Of a DNA stretch of 64,000 nucleotides, positions 20,247 through 32,260 are shown in pieces. Position 1 is the stretch's first letter. Each line of letters opens with the position of its first letter. The translations under genes were made by a program, and so were the position numbers. The notes under the pieces are model-generated. The model did not search any database. It was given only the letters and a program-made list of their open reading frames with translations, and was not told the DNA's origin. Source of the DNA: Guadua angustifolia (Eukaryota; Streptophyta; Magnoliopsida; Poales; Poaceae); contig CM070508.1 in assembly GCA_036346375.1 (NCBI GenBank), positions 40,816,862-40,880,861 on the forward strand, written 5' to 3'.

Positions 20247-21440
20247 ATTTTTTGAGAGAAACAATAGGAGAGACTTCTACCGTGAACCATTTATTAAAAA
20301 AGTGAGAGGAAAGAACAGACTAGAAAACAAAGTAGGGAGGAAAGGAAGAAGAAAAATAAAGAGAAAGAAAAAGGTCAAAAGGAGGTCAGGAGAACAAAGG
20401 TAAGATTACAAAGAGTTAATCCAAGGCAAAAACTAAGATGAGAGGGGCTCTTTCATCCAACCAAGTGCAACCTGGCTTCCTCTATGAAGTTGAACTTCCT
20501 AGATTGAGGTAACGCATTGAGATGATTGAAGATGAAGCTATTTTGTTGTTTCCAGATACACCAAGAAGCCAGAATGAAAATTTCCATGAAAAAAGGTTGA
20601 ACAAATTTACTTTTAGCCTATTGAATCATGCTAATCATATCCAAAGAGGTATCCCAATTTATGTTGATAGAGTTCCAACATTGAGAACTGAAGCTACAGG
20701 TGGAAAATAGATGGTTGGTTGTCTCTGACATTAGCTAAGTGCAAAGAACGTAGTCGTTGTCTTGTCCCATGTAGTCCTTCTTCGTATGAACATCTACATA
20801 GTATTTAGGTGGTCTCGAATCAATAGTCAAGCAAAAACTCTGAGCTTGGGTACATATCTAGTCTTCCAAATCGATCGAAAAGGTGACTGACCTGAACTGC
20901 CAAAAATAAGTATTTTTGTGCCATGTAAGATGAATTATCCCAGATATAAGTCCATTGATCATCTAACATGTTCGAACAATGGACCTGTTGAAGAAAGGTG
21001 GTAAGCTGTTGAAGCTCCTGAAATGCTTGTTCGGATAGTGGAAGTTTGAAATGATTCATCTAGCCATCATGATAAATGAAAGCACAGTCTGAGCTGTCCG
21101 TGTCCTTGCAAATGAGAAGAGGGCCGAGTACTGGATGCTAGGAAGAATATTGTTCCATAGATCAGATCACAGTTAAAGCAACCCTTTTGTAATGATCACA
21201 ATTTCATGATATCGATCCACCAGAAGGAACCGATATAAGGTTGTAAATGAGGAAGTCTGTTTTGATAGTAAGAGGACCAAATTAGATGAACCCAAGGTGT
21301 ATCCATTTTGTTGTAGAAGCTATGCAATTGTTTGAGAAGCAGAGCCCTTTTCTGAATTTTTAGGTTAAGGACACCGAGGTCGTCTTTATCTCTTTGGTGC
21401 ACATAATTTGCTCCAAGCTATTAGGGGTGGACTCCTGTTT
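20247..21440 (-). mobile_element. LINE K (L1-type), 5'-truncated
   Basis: On the minus strand the sequence reads through the end of a plant L1 ORF2. DDLGVLNLKIQKRALLLKQ (21402-21196) belongs to the RT C-terminal region. A zf-RVT-type segment follows (QWTYIWDNSSYMAQKYLFL, 21059-20820), then a decayed end equivalent to FILASWCIWKQ. The element closes with CACGGTAGAAGTCTCTCC and an A-run (T-run at 20248-20253), the usual plant LINE tail. Several stops and frame changes make it inactive. It abuts element E. The 21441-21555 stretch on its 5' side is not recognised. Confidence 0.8.
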
Positions 21441-21555
21441 TGTAGATCCCCCATCTCCTCCAGAGGCAATATCTTCAGGCCATGTCAAATCAGTCAATGA
21501 TCATTGTTAGTAGCTTCAAGGGGCACATAAGATAAGTTGGAAGCAGGAACATAAT

Positions 21556-23349
21556 TGTCGATGATCGGGATCGCCTGACCGCAAGAAGGAGGGTACGTTG
21601 GGTGAGCGGAGCATGAGATCGTGCCCACCCGGAAGAAGGGGGTAGCTCGTCGAACTAAGAGAGGAAAGGAGAGGTAAACGCGAGGAGTTATACTAGTTCG
21701 AGCCCCCGGCGTGGGTAACAGCTCTACTCTAGTCTTGCCTAGAGGCGAAAATATGAAGACAATGTATTGTCGTTGTGTACAAGAGGTGCTCAAACTAGAT
21801 TGGGCTCGAGAGCGAGGGTGCATGCTGCCTGTCTGTGTCTATCTCTCTTGTCCCCGCACAGGGGGAAGGCTTTATACTTCTATCATGTAGACCGTTACAG
21901 GAAACAGCCGAGAGAGATTCCCGGGCGTGTGGCGCATAACTCGGACTTAATGCACAATGAATTCAGAGGGTAACGGCCCTGGAATTGCAGCCCACATCTA
22001 GCTTAACTCTATCCTAAAGGACCCCCTTTTTCTCGGTAACTGCCGGCTCTGCATGCCCGTCAGGTCCTCCAAGCCCGACTTTGCCATCGAGCTAACTCCC
22101 AGGCTCAAACATCCGAGCTCAAGCTTAGGCCCGGACCGTGTGGAGGTAGGGGTGGGCATTCGGTTTTTTCGGTTCGGTTTGTTCGGTTTAAAAATATTTC
22201 GATTTTTGAAAACTATAAACCAAACCAAACCGAACAAATTCAAAAACCGAACCGAGTTAACCGAAATATTTCGGTTCGGTTAATTCGGTTTTTGGTTAAC
22301 CGAGATAATTAAAAAGGGCAGCTTCTTGAGCCATCTTTAGCAAGACTCTTCAGACAATCTCCCTCATTTACATACTGGAAATCAACTTCCCATAAATCTA
22401 GTAGGACAATATACTTATTCAGAGTCATTAACCACAAAAGGGAGAAAGATTATCAATGTGGCAATGCAAACTACTCAAGGCAGTGAGCCAGTGAGAATGA
22501 TCAATGGCAAAGTTCAATTATATTATAGTAAAACTAATTACAGTGAGCATAAACATTGCCATATTTCAGTAGACTAGGAATCCCAAGTACTATGACAAAC
22601 TTCTCATATGGAAAAAATAAACAATCTACAGATCCATGGTGACAAAGAACATTGGCTATTTGGCTACCACCAACAAGCACACAAATCCTAGCATAGCAGG
22701 GTGAAGTACCTCACCAGTCGCCACCCGATGGAGGCATCGCCGCACGGGGGAGGAAGCACCGAGGGAAGAAGCATCGCCACGTTGGGGGAGGAGGCGTCGA
22801 GGGATCCGGGAGGAGGTGTCGGGCGTCGGGGAGCTCGAGGGTTGAGGACGAGTGACACTGTGATGAGGAACAACGTCGAGGCGCGGAGCTCCACGGGCCT
22901 TCGCCACTAGCACAGTCAACACCTCCGGTTAGGGTTGGGAAAATTTAGGGAATGGAATGGGGAATTGGATTTGGGGATGGTGCCTCCCGTGAGCTCGTGA
23001 AATCTCCGTGTGGACCGCGTGATGAGTCATGGTCGTGGCCGCTGCCCGCTGGCGAGGTGAGTGAGCACATGTCGACTGACCGCGTTGGCCTATTGGGCCA
23101 TGGGCTGAACAGGCATTCGCTCGTGGTGCGTGGATTCGATCAGCTGAGGGAATTCGGTTTCTCGGTAATTTCAGTTAACACAAGTCCAAAACCGAACCGA
23201 AATATGAAAACCGAATAACAGTAAAATAAAAATCGAATCGAAACTTGAAAACAGAAAAAACGAAATAATCGGTTAATTCGGTTCGGTTTTTCAGTTTTGG
23301 TTTTTATATGCCCACCCCTATGTGGAGGTCCCTGGTGCTAGTCCCGACA
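21556..23349 (-). repeat. 3' LTR of D2, split by hAT element
   Basis: About 612 bp after removing the hAT insertion and one target copy. It begins TGTCGATGATCGGG and ends GTCCCGACA on the plus strand. The sequence around GTTCGAGCCCCCGGC and GGTAACAGCTCTACTC is shared with the LTR at 58438-59176, but most of the rest is not. On the minus strand a polypurine tract (CTTGGGGGCTAGC, plus 23350-23362) precedes it, which fixes it as the 3' LTR. Confidence 0.8.
22147..23320. mobile_element. Non-autonomous hAT-like DNA transposon, 1,174 bp
   Basis: Terminal inverted repeats TAGGGGTGGGCAT at 22147 and ATGCCCACCCCTA ending at 23320 are flanked by a perfect 8-bp target duplication, TGTGGAGG (22139-22146 and 23321-23328), diagnostic of hAT insertions. 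Both subterminal regions are packed with CGGTTCGGTT / AACCGAACCG repeats, likely transposase-binding sites. The interior lacks a transposase. A GC-rich middle (about 22690-23100) with short open frames on both strands may be captured sequence, but I cannot identify a source. Confidence 0.9.
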
Positions 23350-23764
23350 GCTAGCCCCCAAGGCTCAAGTAGTGATCCTAAAGCTCGGGATGACCTTGAG
23401 TCTGATGACCTTGAAAAGGGGACGGTTTCTCGGCCGAGGTCAAAAATGCTCGAGCTTGAGCTCATGCCCAGACCGCTTGATGTCCTCTGGCGTGATCGAG
23501 CCTGTGAATCCTCGAGCCTTGAAGCCTCAGCCCTGGGTAGAGAAATCATGGGAACAGTTCGTGGTGCTTCGATTCTTGCCATTGAAACAATGCGAGCCTT
23601 TTGAGGTGTAACCGGCACCATCTGTCAACGATCAGGCCTTTTAAATTCCATACCGCCAACCCCTTCAGAGAATTCCCCAAATCCTTCTCGTGTCGAACCC
23701 TAGTGCTCTTCCATCTCTCTAGCTCCCCTTCACAATCCTCCCCCTTGGATCAAACCTCAGCCGA
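23350..23764 (+). promoter_or_regulatory. Upstream region of the D2 antisense gene
   Basis: About 415 bp between the 3' LTR and the first likely ATG of the antisense gene. It is GC-rich with pyrimidine-rich stretches before the start (CTCTTCCATCTCTCTAGC), as in a plant 5' untranslated region. No clear TATA box. Assigned by position only. Confidence 0.35.
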
Positions 23765-25903
23765 ATGCCATGGCCAAGTTCGGGAAAGCACATTGTTGCT
23801 GGAACGAATGAAGGAGCTCGAGACGCTGGGAATGTTGGACCCGGTGACATGGTAGCTGCCGGGCGAGGAGGTCGAGCAGCAGCCCCAAGCAGATGAGCTC
23901 GTCAGCACTAAGCAGTACATGCTCTTCTGGCTGCGAACGCCGGAGAGCGACTTCAGGGCGGCGGTTCTCGTGCAATGCGAGATCGAGTTGGTCAATATGG
24001 TACCCAACTCTATTCTTCTTCTTTCTATCTTCTCACATTTGTGAGAGGGGTTCTTGGGAATCCTTCCAACCCCTTCACTTTTGTTCCGTACCTCAAAAGA
24101 CCCTGTGGTCAGGTGTCTCTACTTCCAGCTGTAGATGGGGCACCATTGTTCCTACCCCCCAATCCATGCTCGGGACTCTCTTGGTCGATGGATCGAGAGA
24201 TGGTTCTACCTGAAGAGGGGAGAGGGCGGCCCGCAAGACCCCCGACCCCGACGACCTGGCGGTAGACCAGGAAGCCGTCGCAGCCATCCACATTTGCTCG
24301 ACATGCAGACTCACTGACCAAGCCATTGCCTATGACTTCTTGTAGAACCGAGTGTTCCCTCTAAGGAAGAGGGTGCACCTATTCTTCGAGATCAAGGGGA
24401 ACGATGACCTCACCCGAGAGGGTCGAAATGGTAAGTCCCCTCGAGCTAGCGAACTCTCGAACCTGACCAAGCGCTAACTGATAACTCCTTTTTCCCCAGT
24501 AGCTCCGCCGGAGACCTGGCTAGTGGCGAGGATGGTCGAGATGTTCGGGAAGGCAGCGTTCAACTACACCACGGACGACCCCATTCCCAAGAACATGTTG
24601 AAGTGAAGCAGCAAGGTAACACATCTCTTATTAAGGCCGTGCCCAGAGTACTTGTGCTCATTCTGACCTCTGCTCATAATTCCAGGAGAGCAGGGAGCTC
24701 CAGGAGACAGCGAGGCGGATGCTGCCGCTGCCTGGAGCAAACAAGAGCAAGAAGGCGGGCAAGAGGCCAGCCACAGGTGCCTCAAGTAGCAGCGCCCCAA
24801 AGAAATAGCACGTCCAGTAGGGCAACCGCACAGTGGTAAGCCCTCCCGATCGAGCCCAAAAATACTCGAGCTCGATCTTCCACTGCTTTTGCCTTCCCTA
24901 ATCTCCCCCTCGTCTCTTACAACAACAAAGGGCAGTGGCCGCTACAAGATCTTCAAGCACACAGCTGGCACCGAGGCCTCAATCACAGGGTGGCCATCGC
25001 AGGGAGCTCAGAGCCCCTGTGAGCTTTGGGGTCACCATCGCAGGGCACTCGGGGAAGGGAATCCCCTTCCGCCGCGGTGGGAACGGGGCAGCAAGACATT
25101 CGGCATCCCGCCACGAGACGAAAGCTCATGACCCAGGTATACGCTATTCCTGACTCCCTCAGGTTGTAGCATAGGTTCCTTCCTTTCCTTTGCTTAGCAT
25201 TTTTCCCTACCACAGACATTGGGCGCTCACACGCGCTCGTCGCATTGGGAGCATTGTAACACCCGGGTTGTGGCAGCGGTATCGTCTGGTCATCGGTGAC
25301 AATTGACCATGGTTTTTATCCAGGGCGAGTCTGAGGATGAGGATGAGAATGACTTCCTTCTGGCGTCGAATAGAGCTGCTGCGGGAAGCGGAGCTAAAGA
25401 TGCCTCGGGCGTCGAAGCCAGGACCACTAGGACCGTCGGGAACAAACTCGAGGCCGAGGCTGCCACGACTGGTGGGGCCATTGCCTCTAGAAGTGCGGTC
25501 GAGGTACCGACCGTGGGGGTCGTTTCTGAGGCTCCCATGGAAGAACCAGGTAAGGCAACATTTCGTGCCCTTACACGTCGTTACGCATTCTTCGCGATTT
25601 AACCTTTCTGCTGCTTTCCTCAGGGACCTTGGTCTCTGCAGCCGAGCTAAGCCCCGGGCCAGCCGGGGAGACCCAAGTCGGGACTGCGGTTGGTGAGGTC
25701 GACGCTGCGCTCGAGAGGACTAACACGGCTACCTTGTCCTCGATAGGAAGCTGCATCGAGCTAGAGGCGGGTGAACTAGACGACAAGGCTGTCGGGCCTC
25801 GCCGCCGCAAGTTTGAGGGTCGGCTTAGCCAGGTGAGTTATGCTAGTATTTGCTATGGCCTTCTTGACTGTAGCATGATTTCTCTTGATTTTCACAGGTT
25901 GTG
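23765..25903 (+). pseudogene. Antisense spliced gene of D2, putative gypsy-type (PF04195-like)
   Basis: Antisense to D2 pol. ELETLGMLDPVTW starts a conserved stretch ending in ELVNMVPNSILLLSIFSHL, then a GNPSNPFTF...RWIERWFYLK segment. This order resembles the family annotated as putative gypsy-type transposon proteins. GT..AG introns fit at 24431-24499, 25550-25623 and 25833-25897; the second keeps frame exactly (EEP to GTLVSAAE). In-frame stops in the first part (for example after PVTW) make it a pseudogene. Element A is inserted six bases into the exon that starts at 25898. It shares no visible sequence with the PMD gene of element E. Confidence 0.6.
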
Positions 25904-28900
25904 TGTAACATCCCAAAATTTGAGTTTTGGTATGTTTAAAAAAAAAAAACCATTTGCATTTTCTTGGAATTAATTGAAGCTTAATATGAATTTTCCAATA
26001 ATGAAAAGATTTAATTTGATTAATCTATGCGTCAAATTAAAGGTTTCCAGTTTTTATTGGGTTCCTTGTGCTTCAAGGAATTTTTCTGTATTTTTGGAGA
26101 TTTTTCTGAATTTATTTGGTATTTATTTGGATTTATATGAATCGTTTTTATTTTGAAATTTAAGCCGGGCGAATTTGCCCTACTGTTCCTATTTCCTCAC
26201 CACCCAATTCCTATTCATGAGCCCTCTGTTTCATTTCAACCCACCGAAAACCCTAGCCTCCGTCGTTGGATCTCAATCCAACACCATCGCCACCCACGTA
26301 GCCAATCTCTCTGGTAGTTGGATCATCGCGTGGATGGTGGGATTCTGACCACGTAGCGCCGCCCGGCGAAACCCTAGCCGAAGAATCCTCGTGCCGCCGC
26401 TGCCTTCCTCGGTCTCGCGTTTTCACGCCTCCCAAGACTTTAAAAGCCGCCACGACCCTAGCCGAGGTTCGCCTCGGCCATTGCAGATTTTGCCCTAGCT
26501 CTTGCCGCCCGAGACCGTCGACACACCGTGCGACCTCGCCCGAGTGAGGACCGTGCTTGAGCCATTCCGTCGCCTCTTCTTTCCTCTCCGGTGAGCCTCG
26601 CGCATCATTTGGTCCCGTTGAGTTCACTTCGTCAACCTCTACCGAATCACTAACTCTTTCATCCGATCCGTCTGTTCCATCGCCGCTTTCGGTGCCGTCT
26701 TCCCTAAGTCCGTGGCGTTCGAAGCCGCACCTCGCCGTCGACTCTCCGTCAACCTCCACCGTCGATCCGCAGCGGACCTCTCGGATCTTCGCCGTCTTGT
26801 GATCGGTAAGCCCTCCCGAGCCAAGCGCCCGTCACCTTTGCGTGTCGCCTTGTCGGCCGCCACAACGCCGCCACGTCGACCCTCGACTCCTTTGTGTTGA
26901 CCACGTTCGCGCCACCTCACCGGAAAGTCCGGGTGTGTCGTCACGTTGTGACATGTGTGCGCCACGCGCCGCCCACGCAGCGCCACGTCGTCGCTAACAT
27001 CTCACGAGCCGCCCGTTCACTGCGTAGATGCCATCTCCGCCCTAGGACCACTTGGCGCCACATCGGTGCCATGTCACCGACATCGTCACCGAAAATCCAA
27101 GCCCACCATGCGGCGCCAGTCATCGCCGTGGATGCTTCGTTGGTGCCACGTCCGTGCCACGTAGACCCTAGCCTACACGTCTTCGCCACGTCATCCGTAA
27201 ACTCCTCGGTGCACCGAGTTCACGTGAGCCGAGTCAATGACTCGTGGGCCCCCGTGTCAGCGCATTCATTTTTGGTATTTCCCGATTATTTCCGAAAATC
27301 CGAAAATCAACCAATCCGAGCCCGACACGTGTTACTTTTAATATTTTTCCGATTTTCTCTCCCGAGAAACTTCGGAAGGCCCGTTCTCCTCCGTTCGAAC
27401 TCCGATTCGAACGATTCAAATTTCTAAATTCATCTAAAATCAAGATCTATCTGTTGGTGTCATTTTTATGAATTTTTGAATTTTGTTTATTTCTGGTTTT
27501 ATTTATTTTTGCCTCGATTTGCGTGTTTCGCGTGTAGACGACTCACCGGTTGAGCGAGAGGAGCATCCAGCGGAGGTAGCAGCAGCGGAAGAGGGTGAAG
27601 GCAAGTCGTAGTCCTTTGATCATATTGAACCCATGTTTGCAAAACTATTTTGTTTCATACAAATGCATGCTATGTGATACAAGAACTATTTATCGAATAG
27701 CTATATGCCAAATTTTCATTATGCCACCTTGATTAATTGAGATGTCATGTGTCCATTGTCACCCTAGGTTGGGTTGTTTACTAGTTGGACATAATCATAA
27801 TACCAACATTGGGTTATCATAGCTATGCTTAGCCATGCTTAGTTGTCCGATGGGATTCATATCACATAAAATTAATGTTAATCTTGACTTAATGAGATAT
27901 GGAATTGTGGCCGTTGGCATTGTTGTAAAACTTGTTGTACCATGGCAAGGGATGTTAATGGTCTTGGTTGAACAAAATGTTTTCCTTGAGCAAGTGATCG
28001 TGCGATAAAGGGGTGCTATCAGGCACATTGGGATGTGGTTGTCTTGCTTGAGATAATTTAAGGACTTAATCTTGTGCGCCATTGAGCTGGGCCTAACGTG
28101 CAACCATAAGTCCGGTATGGGACAGACCTAGCCAATTAATTTGCAATGTTTAGTCTTGAGTCTTGCCAAATGTTGGTGTGGGTTCGGGTTGTACTGGGTA
28201 GATTCACATGGCTCAAGAGGGGCCCTGATGGGCTAAACCTTAGAGGGCTGTACCGAAGTTTAAACATGCATTGTAAAGGCTTTGTCATGATTTCTCTGCC
28301 GCACACCAAAGGAAGTGTGCTAATGGCCAGCGCAAGGAGAATATCATGTCTTGTGGGTAAAGCTGTACAACCTCTGCGAGTGTAAACTATTGAATAGCCG
28401 TGTCGCGGTCATGGACAAGCCCGGATTTCACACAGGTATAGAGTATTTTCTTGAAATGTGGAATGGTTGGGATGTGAGCGGGAGTTCTTTGTTGTTTTGT
28501 TGTCTCAAGCTATCTTGTTGAATTGTGTGGTTGATACTTGTTTTGAATGATGTAGGGTGATGCCTCGTCATTACATTCATGTTGTCTACCATTGATTTAC
28601 CGGTTATTTATTATCGTTTTATCAATCTGCCTTCAATCTATTTATTGTATTTAAATTCAAGTTATTGCTTTCTGCAAATGAACCATATGACTATCCTTTG
28701 TCAAGCCGTGCATGAATATATTGCATCATTTCCCTACGGCTTGTTGAGTACGTTTTGTACTCACGGCTTTATGCCCCTGTTGTTCAGTTGCTGAGGAAGG
28801 ACCAGGTAATGAGTATCAAGAGGAGGAGTACTATGAAGACTACGTCGACTAGGAAGGCGTTTTCTCCAGACGATTGCCTGTGGCATGTCGAATGGCCCAA

Positions 28901-29129
28901 GTTATTTTATTTCCGCTGCAATAGTTTATTTGTTTCTTTAGCCAAGAGGCTTTGGTGTATGAACCTTGACCATAAGGTCGTTTGCTTTATTCAATAATAA
29001 TTTGTTCTTCTTAGTTATTTCAATGTATGGAATGATATGTCATCTATGTTTCCACTGTGTGCACTAGCGTGATCCTCGACTAGTCTTTGTATACACGAGG
29101 GTTTGGATTTGCATATCCGGGTCCCGACA
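25904..29129 (+). repeat. 5' LTR of element A
   Basis: 3,226 bp. Compared with the 3' LTR it has several small losses, for example about 28 bp near 26145 and many single bases in the GC-rich 26160-27000 part. Open frames (such as 26894-27427) recur in the other LTR and have no domain similarity, so I do not treat them as genes. Confidence 0.92.
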
Positions 29130-29133
29130 GAGA

Positions 29134-29145
29134 TGGTATCAGAGC
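29134..29145 (+). other. Primer binding site of element A (tRNA-iMet)
   Basis: TGGTATCAGAGC four bases after the LTR end. The 29146-29719 leader that follows is AT-rich and, unlike in element B, holds no leader gene that I can see. A splice-acceptor-like TTTGATCGCAG lies directly before the gag ATG. Confidence 0.92.
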
Positions 29146-29719
29146 CATATCGACTGTAGGTCGCTTTCTTAGTTAGCATGGTCTTCAAAAGTATTTTCTA
29201 AATCACATCAACAAATTGGTATTTAATAGTTTGTCTCTTCTCATCTTATTCTTAGGTTCTTATTCCTCTCCTTTTCTGAAACATTGCTTTGAAATTTAAA
29301 TTGATCTTATCCCATTAAACTTCTTGAAAGCCATGGATCTTCTGCAAGGAAATAAATCAAGGGGGACGATGATCAAGCCGTCGAAGAGTTTATCCGAGAA
29401 GACTACCATATAAGATAGGTTTGTGGTGCTCTATGGTGTTTGAGCATGCCATTCTCTTTTGGTTTAGCTACGTTTAGTCTGCGTATACTAGGATTTTTGT
29501 TGCTTGTGTGCCGGGTATGTTGTACACTTGCCTCCAAAGACGCAGTGTTACAAGCTGTACCTTAAGTTGAAAGCTTTATTTGGTTCTTTATTTTGTAGCC
29601 TTTTCGGCTATGCCCTTGGTTGACCTTTGTTCTTGGGTATTACCTTCTCCCCTAGATGACCTTACCACTTCTCTATTGCTTTTCCCTCTTACCTATTAAA
29701 CCCTTGTCTTTGATCGCAG

Positions 29720-30971
29720 ATGGTTGACACTGCTCGAGCTTGGTCGCGATTCGCCAAGGATGCCAATGCTAATGTCAACGCCATACCACCCGCCACCACC
29801 TCCTGTAGTGCGGACGAGAACTTGGGACATTTCTTGGCAGCTCAGACTCAACTTATGAATACAATGATGCGAGAATATGAACAATATGATGAATCGCGAG
29901 AATCGATCTGCAGATTGCCCTAGCAAACTTGTTGAACCAACAAAATCAAGCTCGCTCTGCTTTATTCTTTGCCGCACCTCTCCTCGGCTTCGCCCTCACC
30001 CAAGCTAGCGAGAATTCATGAGGACTCGTCGCCTACCTTCTCCAACTCTTGAGTAACCCTTGACGCAGATGATTGGATTCGCTCCATTGAGAAGAAGCTC
30101 GCCATTGCTCGATTACGATCATGAGAAGGTGTTATATCTTTGCTCATCGGTTTGAAGGCACCGCCGCTGAATGGTGGGAGAACTACATTGCCGCCCATGA
30201 TGATCCTCAAACCATCACTTGGGCAGAGTTTTCAGCTGCTTTCCGCCACTCCCATATCCCTGATGGAAAGGTGGAGATGAAGAAGAATGAGTTCGAGAGC
30301 TCAAGCAAGAAGGGATGACGGTGAGTGAATATCTCAATAAGTTCACTCAACTTGCTCGCTATGCACGGAAGATGTAGCCACAGATGATGCTCGCGAGAAG
30401 AGGTTCAAGCGTGGGCTCAACCCAGTTTAAAGGTACAAGTCATCGGCAACGACTATGCAGATTTCGGCAAAGACTTGGTAGACAAAGCTATGCTCATTGA
30501 GGAGTCCGTCGTGAGTTGGAAGAATCCGCAAGAGGAAGATGATGCAACATGGAGCTCATCAGAATCACCCGCAGAGAGCCCGGTCCAATGCTCAACAGCC
30601 TGCTCGTTTCACTACTCCTCCATCAACATTCAGACACCTGCACCAGCACCTCGCCCAGCACTTTCAGCAACCCTAACATCAACACCAACAGCAATCCGCC
30701 TCAGAGGACCAGTAATCCAGCTGCAGGAGTGACATGCTTCAATTGCAATGAGCGTGGTCACTATGCCAATAATTGCCCTAGGAAGCAAGCTGTGACACCT
30801 GTTCGTTTCAACTTGGGATCAACACCAGCCAAGACCCCCGCACCAGGAACAGGACGTGGAGCCTCCCAGACCCCAAATCAAGCTACCAGGACTCCACCGC
30901 CTATTGGAAGAGGTCGTGTGAATCACGTCACCACCGAGGATGCCAGTCGCATCGGACGTCATACTAGGTAA
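29720..30971 (+). pseudogene. gag: gag of element A, broken
   Basis: It starts at the ATG at 29720 after a CAG acceptor-like sequence. Fragments in three frames cover the Tekay Gag. The N-terminal part has LGHFLAAQTQLMNTMM. The core is DDWIRSIEKKL followed by FEGTAAEWWENYIAAH (30121-30318). The zinc knuckle is CFNCNERGHYANNC at 30735-30776, complete as CCHC. Stops and frameshifts lie near 29923, 30120, 30318 and 30480. Gag would form the capsid-like particle and bind RNA. Confidence 0.85.
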
Positions 30972-30997
30972 GCTCCTAGTCAACTCAAAGATCTGCC

Positions 30998-32260
30998 ATG
31001 GTTTTGTTTGATTACGGAGCTACGCATTCGTTTGTTTCTCGGAGTTTTGCTACAAACCATCAGTTAAAAACCAGGCCTTTGAAAACTGTTTTATTGGTGC
31101 AATCACCTGGTTCGGATTTGAGTACGAACCAAGGCTACCCCGAAGTTAAGATATTAATCGGAGGGGTAGAATTCCTAGCCAACCTAATTGTCCTAGACAC
31201 CAAATCCCTAGATGTAATCCTAGGAATGGATTGGCTCTCCAAAAACCAAGCAGTTTTGGATTGTGGAAATAGAGAGATCACATTAACCAGTCCAGATGGA
31301 GCTAAGTTAAAGTTTCAAGCTGCCGGAGATCAGTCCGAAGGAATAAAAGTTTGTAGTGCCAAAGGAATCAGTTTGGAAGATGTGCCCATCGCTAGAGATT
31401 TTCCTGATGTGTTTCCAGATGAGTTGCCCGGAATGCCACCGGATAGAGATATAGAGTTCTTGATTGAGCTAGTTCCTGGAACGCCACCCATTTCCAAGAG
31501 ACCATACAGGATGCCTGCTAATGAGTTAGCTGAAGTAAAGAAACAGATCAAAGAGTTGCAAGATCAGGGTTTTGTGAGACCAAGTTCTTCACCATGGGGA
31601 GCCCCAGTTCTTCTAGTTGAAAAGAAGGATGGAACTCAGAGGATGTGTGTAGATTATCGTGCTCTAAATGAGGTCACCATTAAGAATAAATACCCTCTGC
31701 CAAGGATTGATGATTTGTTTGACCAGCTTCAAGGAGCAGGAGTATTCTCGAAGGTTGACTTGAGGTCAGGTTACCATCAATTGAAGATTCGTAAAGAGGA
31801 TATACCCAAAACAGCTTTTGTGACTCGGTATGGACAATATGAGTATACCGTGATGTCTTTTGGTTTGACCAATGCTCCTGCCTATTTCATGACCCTGATG
31901 AATAAAGTATTCATGGAATACCTAGACAAGTTTGTCGTTGTCTTTATCGATGACATCCTGGTCTATTCCAAGAGTGAGGCAGAACATGAGGATCACTTGC
32001 GGAAAGTATTGACAAAGCTAAGAGAACACCAACTGTATGCTAAGTTTAGCAAATGTGAGTTTTGGATGAAGGAAGTTGCATTCTTAGGTCACGTTATATC
32101 AGGCGAAGGTGTCGCTGTTGACCCTGGTAAAGTGAGAGATGTGCTCAATTGGGAGTCACCGAAGACGGTAACCCAAGTCGAAGTTTCTTGGAATGGCGGG
32201 ATATTATCGCCGTTTCATAGAAGGTTTTCGAGAAAAGCTAGACCGCCACCCAACTTTTGA
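30998..32260 (+). CDS. pol: Protease and reverse transcriptase of element A
   Basis: A 420-codon open frame. The protease active-site segment is at residues 3-12 and reads LFDYGATHSF, with Tyr where most families have Ser or Thr. LGMDWLSKNQAVLDCG is the protease C-terminal strand. RT fingers and palm run from about residue 165: FVRPSSSPWGAPVLLVEKKD, then VDYRALNEVTIKNKYPLP, and the catalytic FVVVFIDD with FIDD at 31943-31954. The RT thumb follows with VAFLGHVISGEGV. The frame is lost near 32175 (VTQVEVSWN replaces the usual VTQIRSFLGM), so connection and RNase H are out of frame. RT catalytic residues are present. Confidence 0.88.
   Translation: MVLFDYGATHSFVSRSFATNHQLKTRPLKTVLLVQSPGSDLSTNQGYPEVKILIGGVEFLANLIVLDTKSLDVILGMDWLSKNQAVLDCGNREITLTSPDGAKLKFQAAGDQSEGIKVCSAKGISLEDVPIARDFPDVFPDELPGMPPDRDIEFLIELVPGTPPISKRPYRMPANELAEVKKQIKELQDQGFVRPSSSPWGAPVLLVEKKDGTQRMCVDYRALNEVTIKNKYPLPRIDDLFDQLQGAGVFSKVDLRSGYHQLKIRKEDIPKTAFVTRYGQYEYTVMSFGLTNAPAYFMTLMNKVFMEYLDKFVVVFIDDILVYSKSEAEHEDHLRKVLTKLREHQLYAKFSKCEFWMKEVAFLGHVISGEGVAVDPGKVRDVLNWESPKTVTQVEVSWNGGILSPFHRRFSRKARPPPNF

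Noticed and set aside
20105..20290. 61-codon minus-strand frame as a separate gene
   Set aside because: It crosses the boundary between the LINE poly-A tail and the upstream end of the element E antisense gene, so it is a chance fusion.
26253..27471. Open frames on both strands in the 5' LTR of element A, repeated near 34770-35920
   Set aside because: Same sequence in both LTRs, no known domain, frames differ between the copies through indels. GC-rich, CpG-dense LTR sequence explains them.
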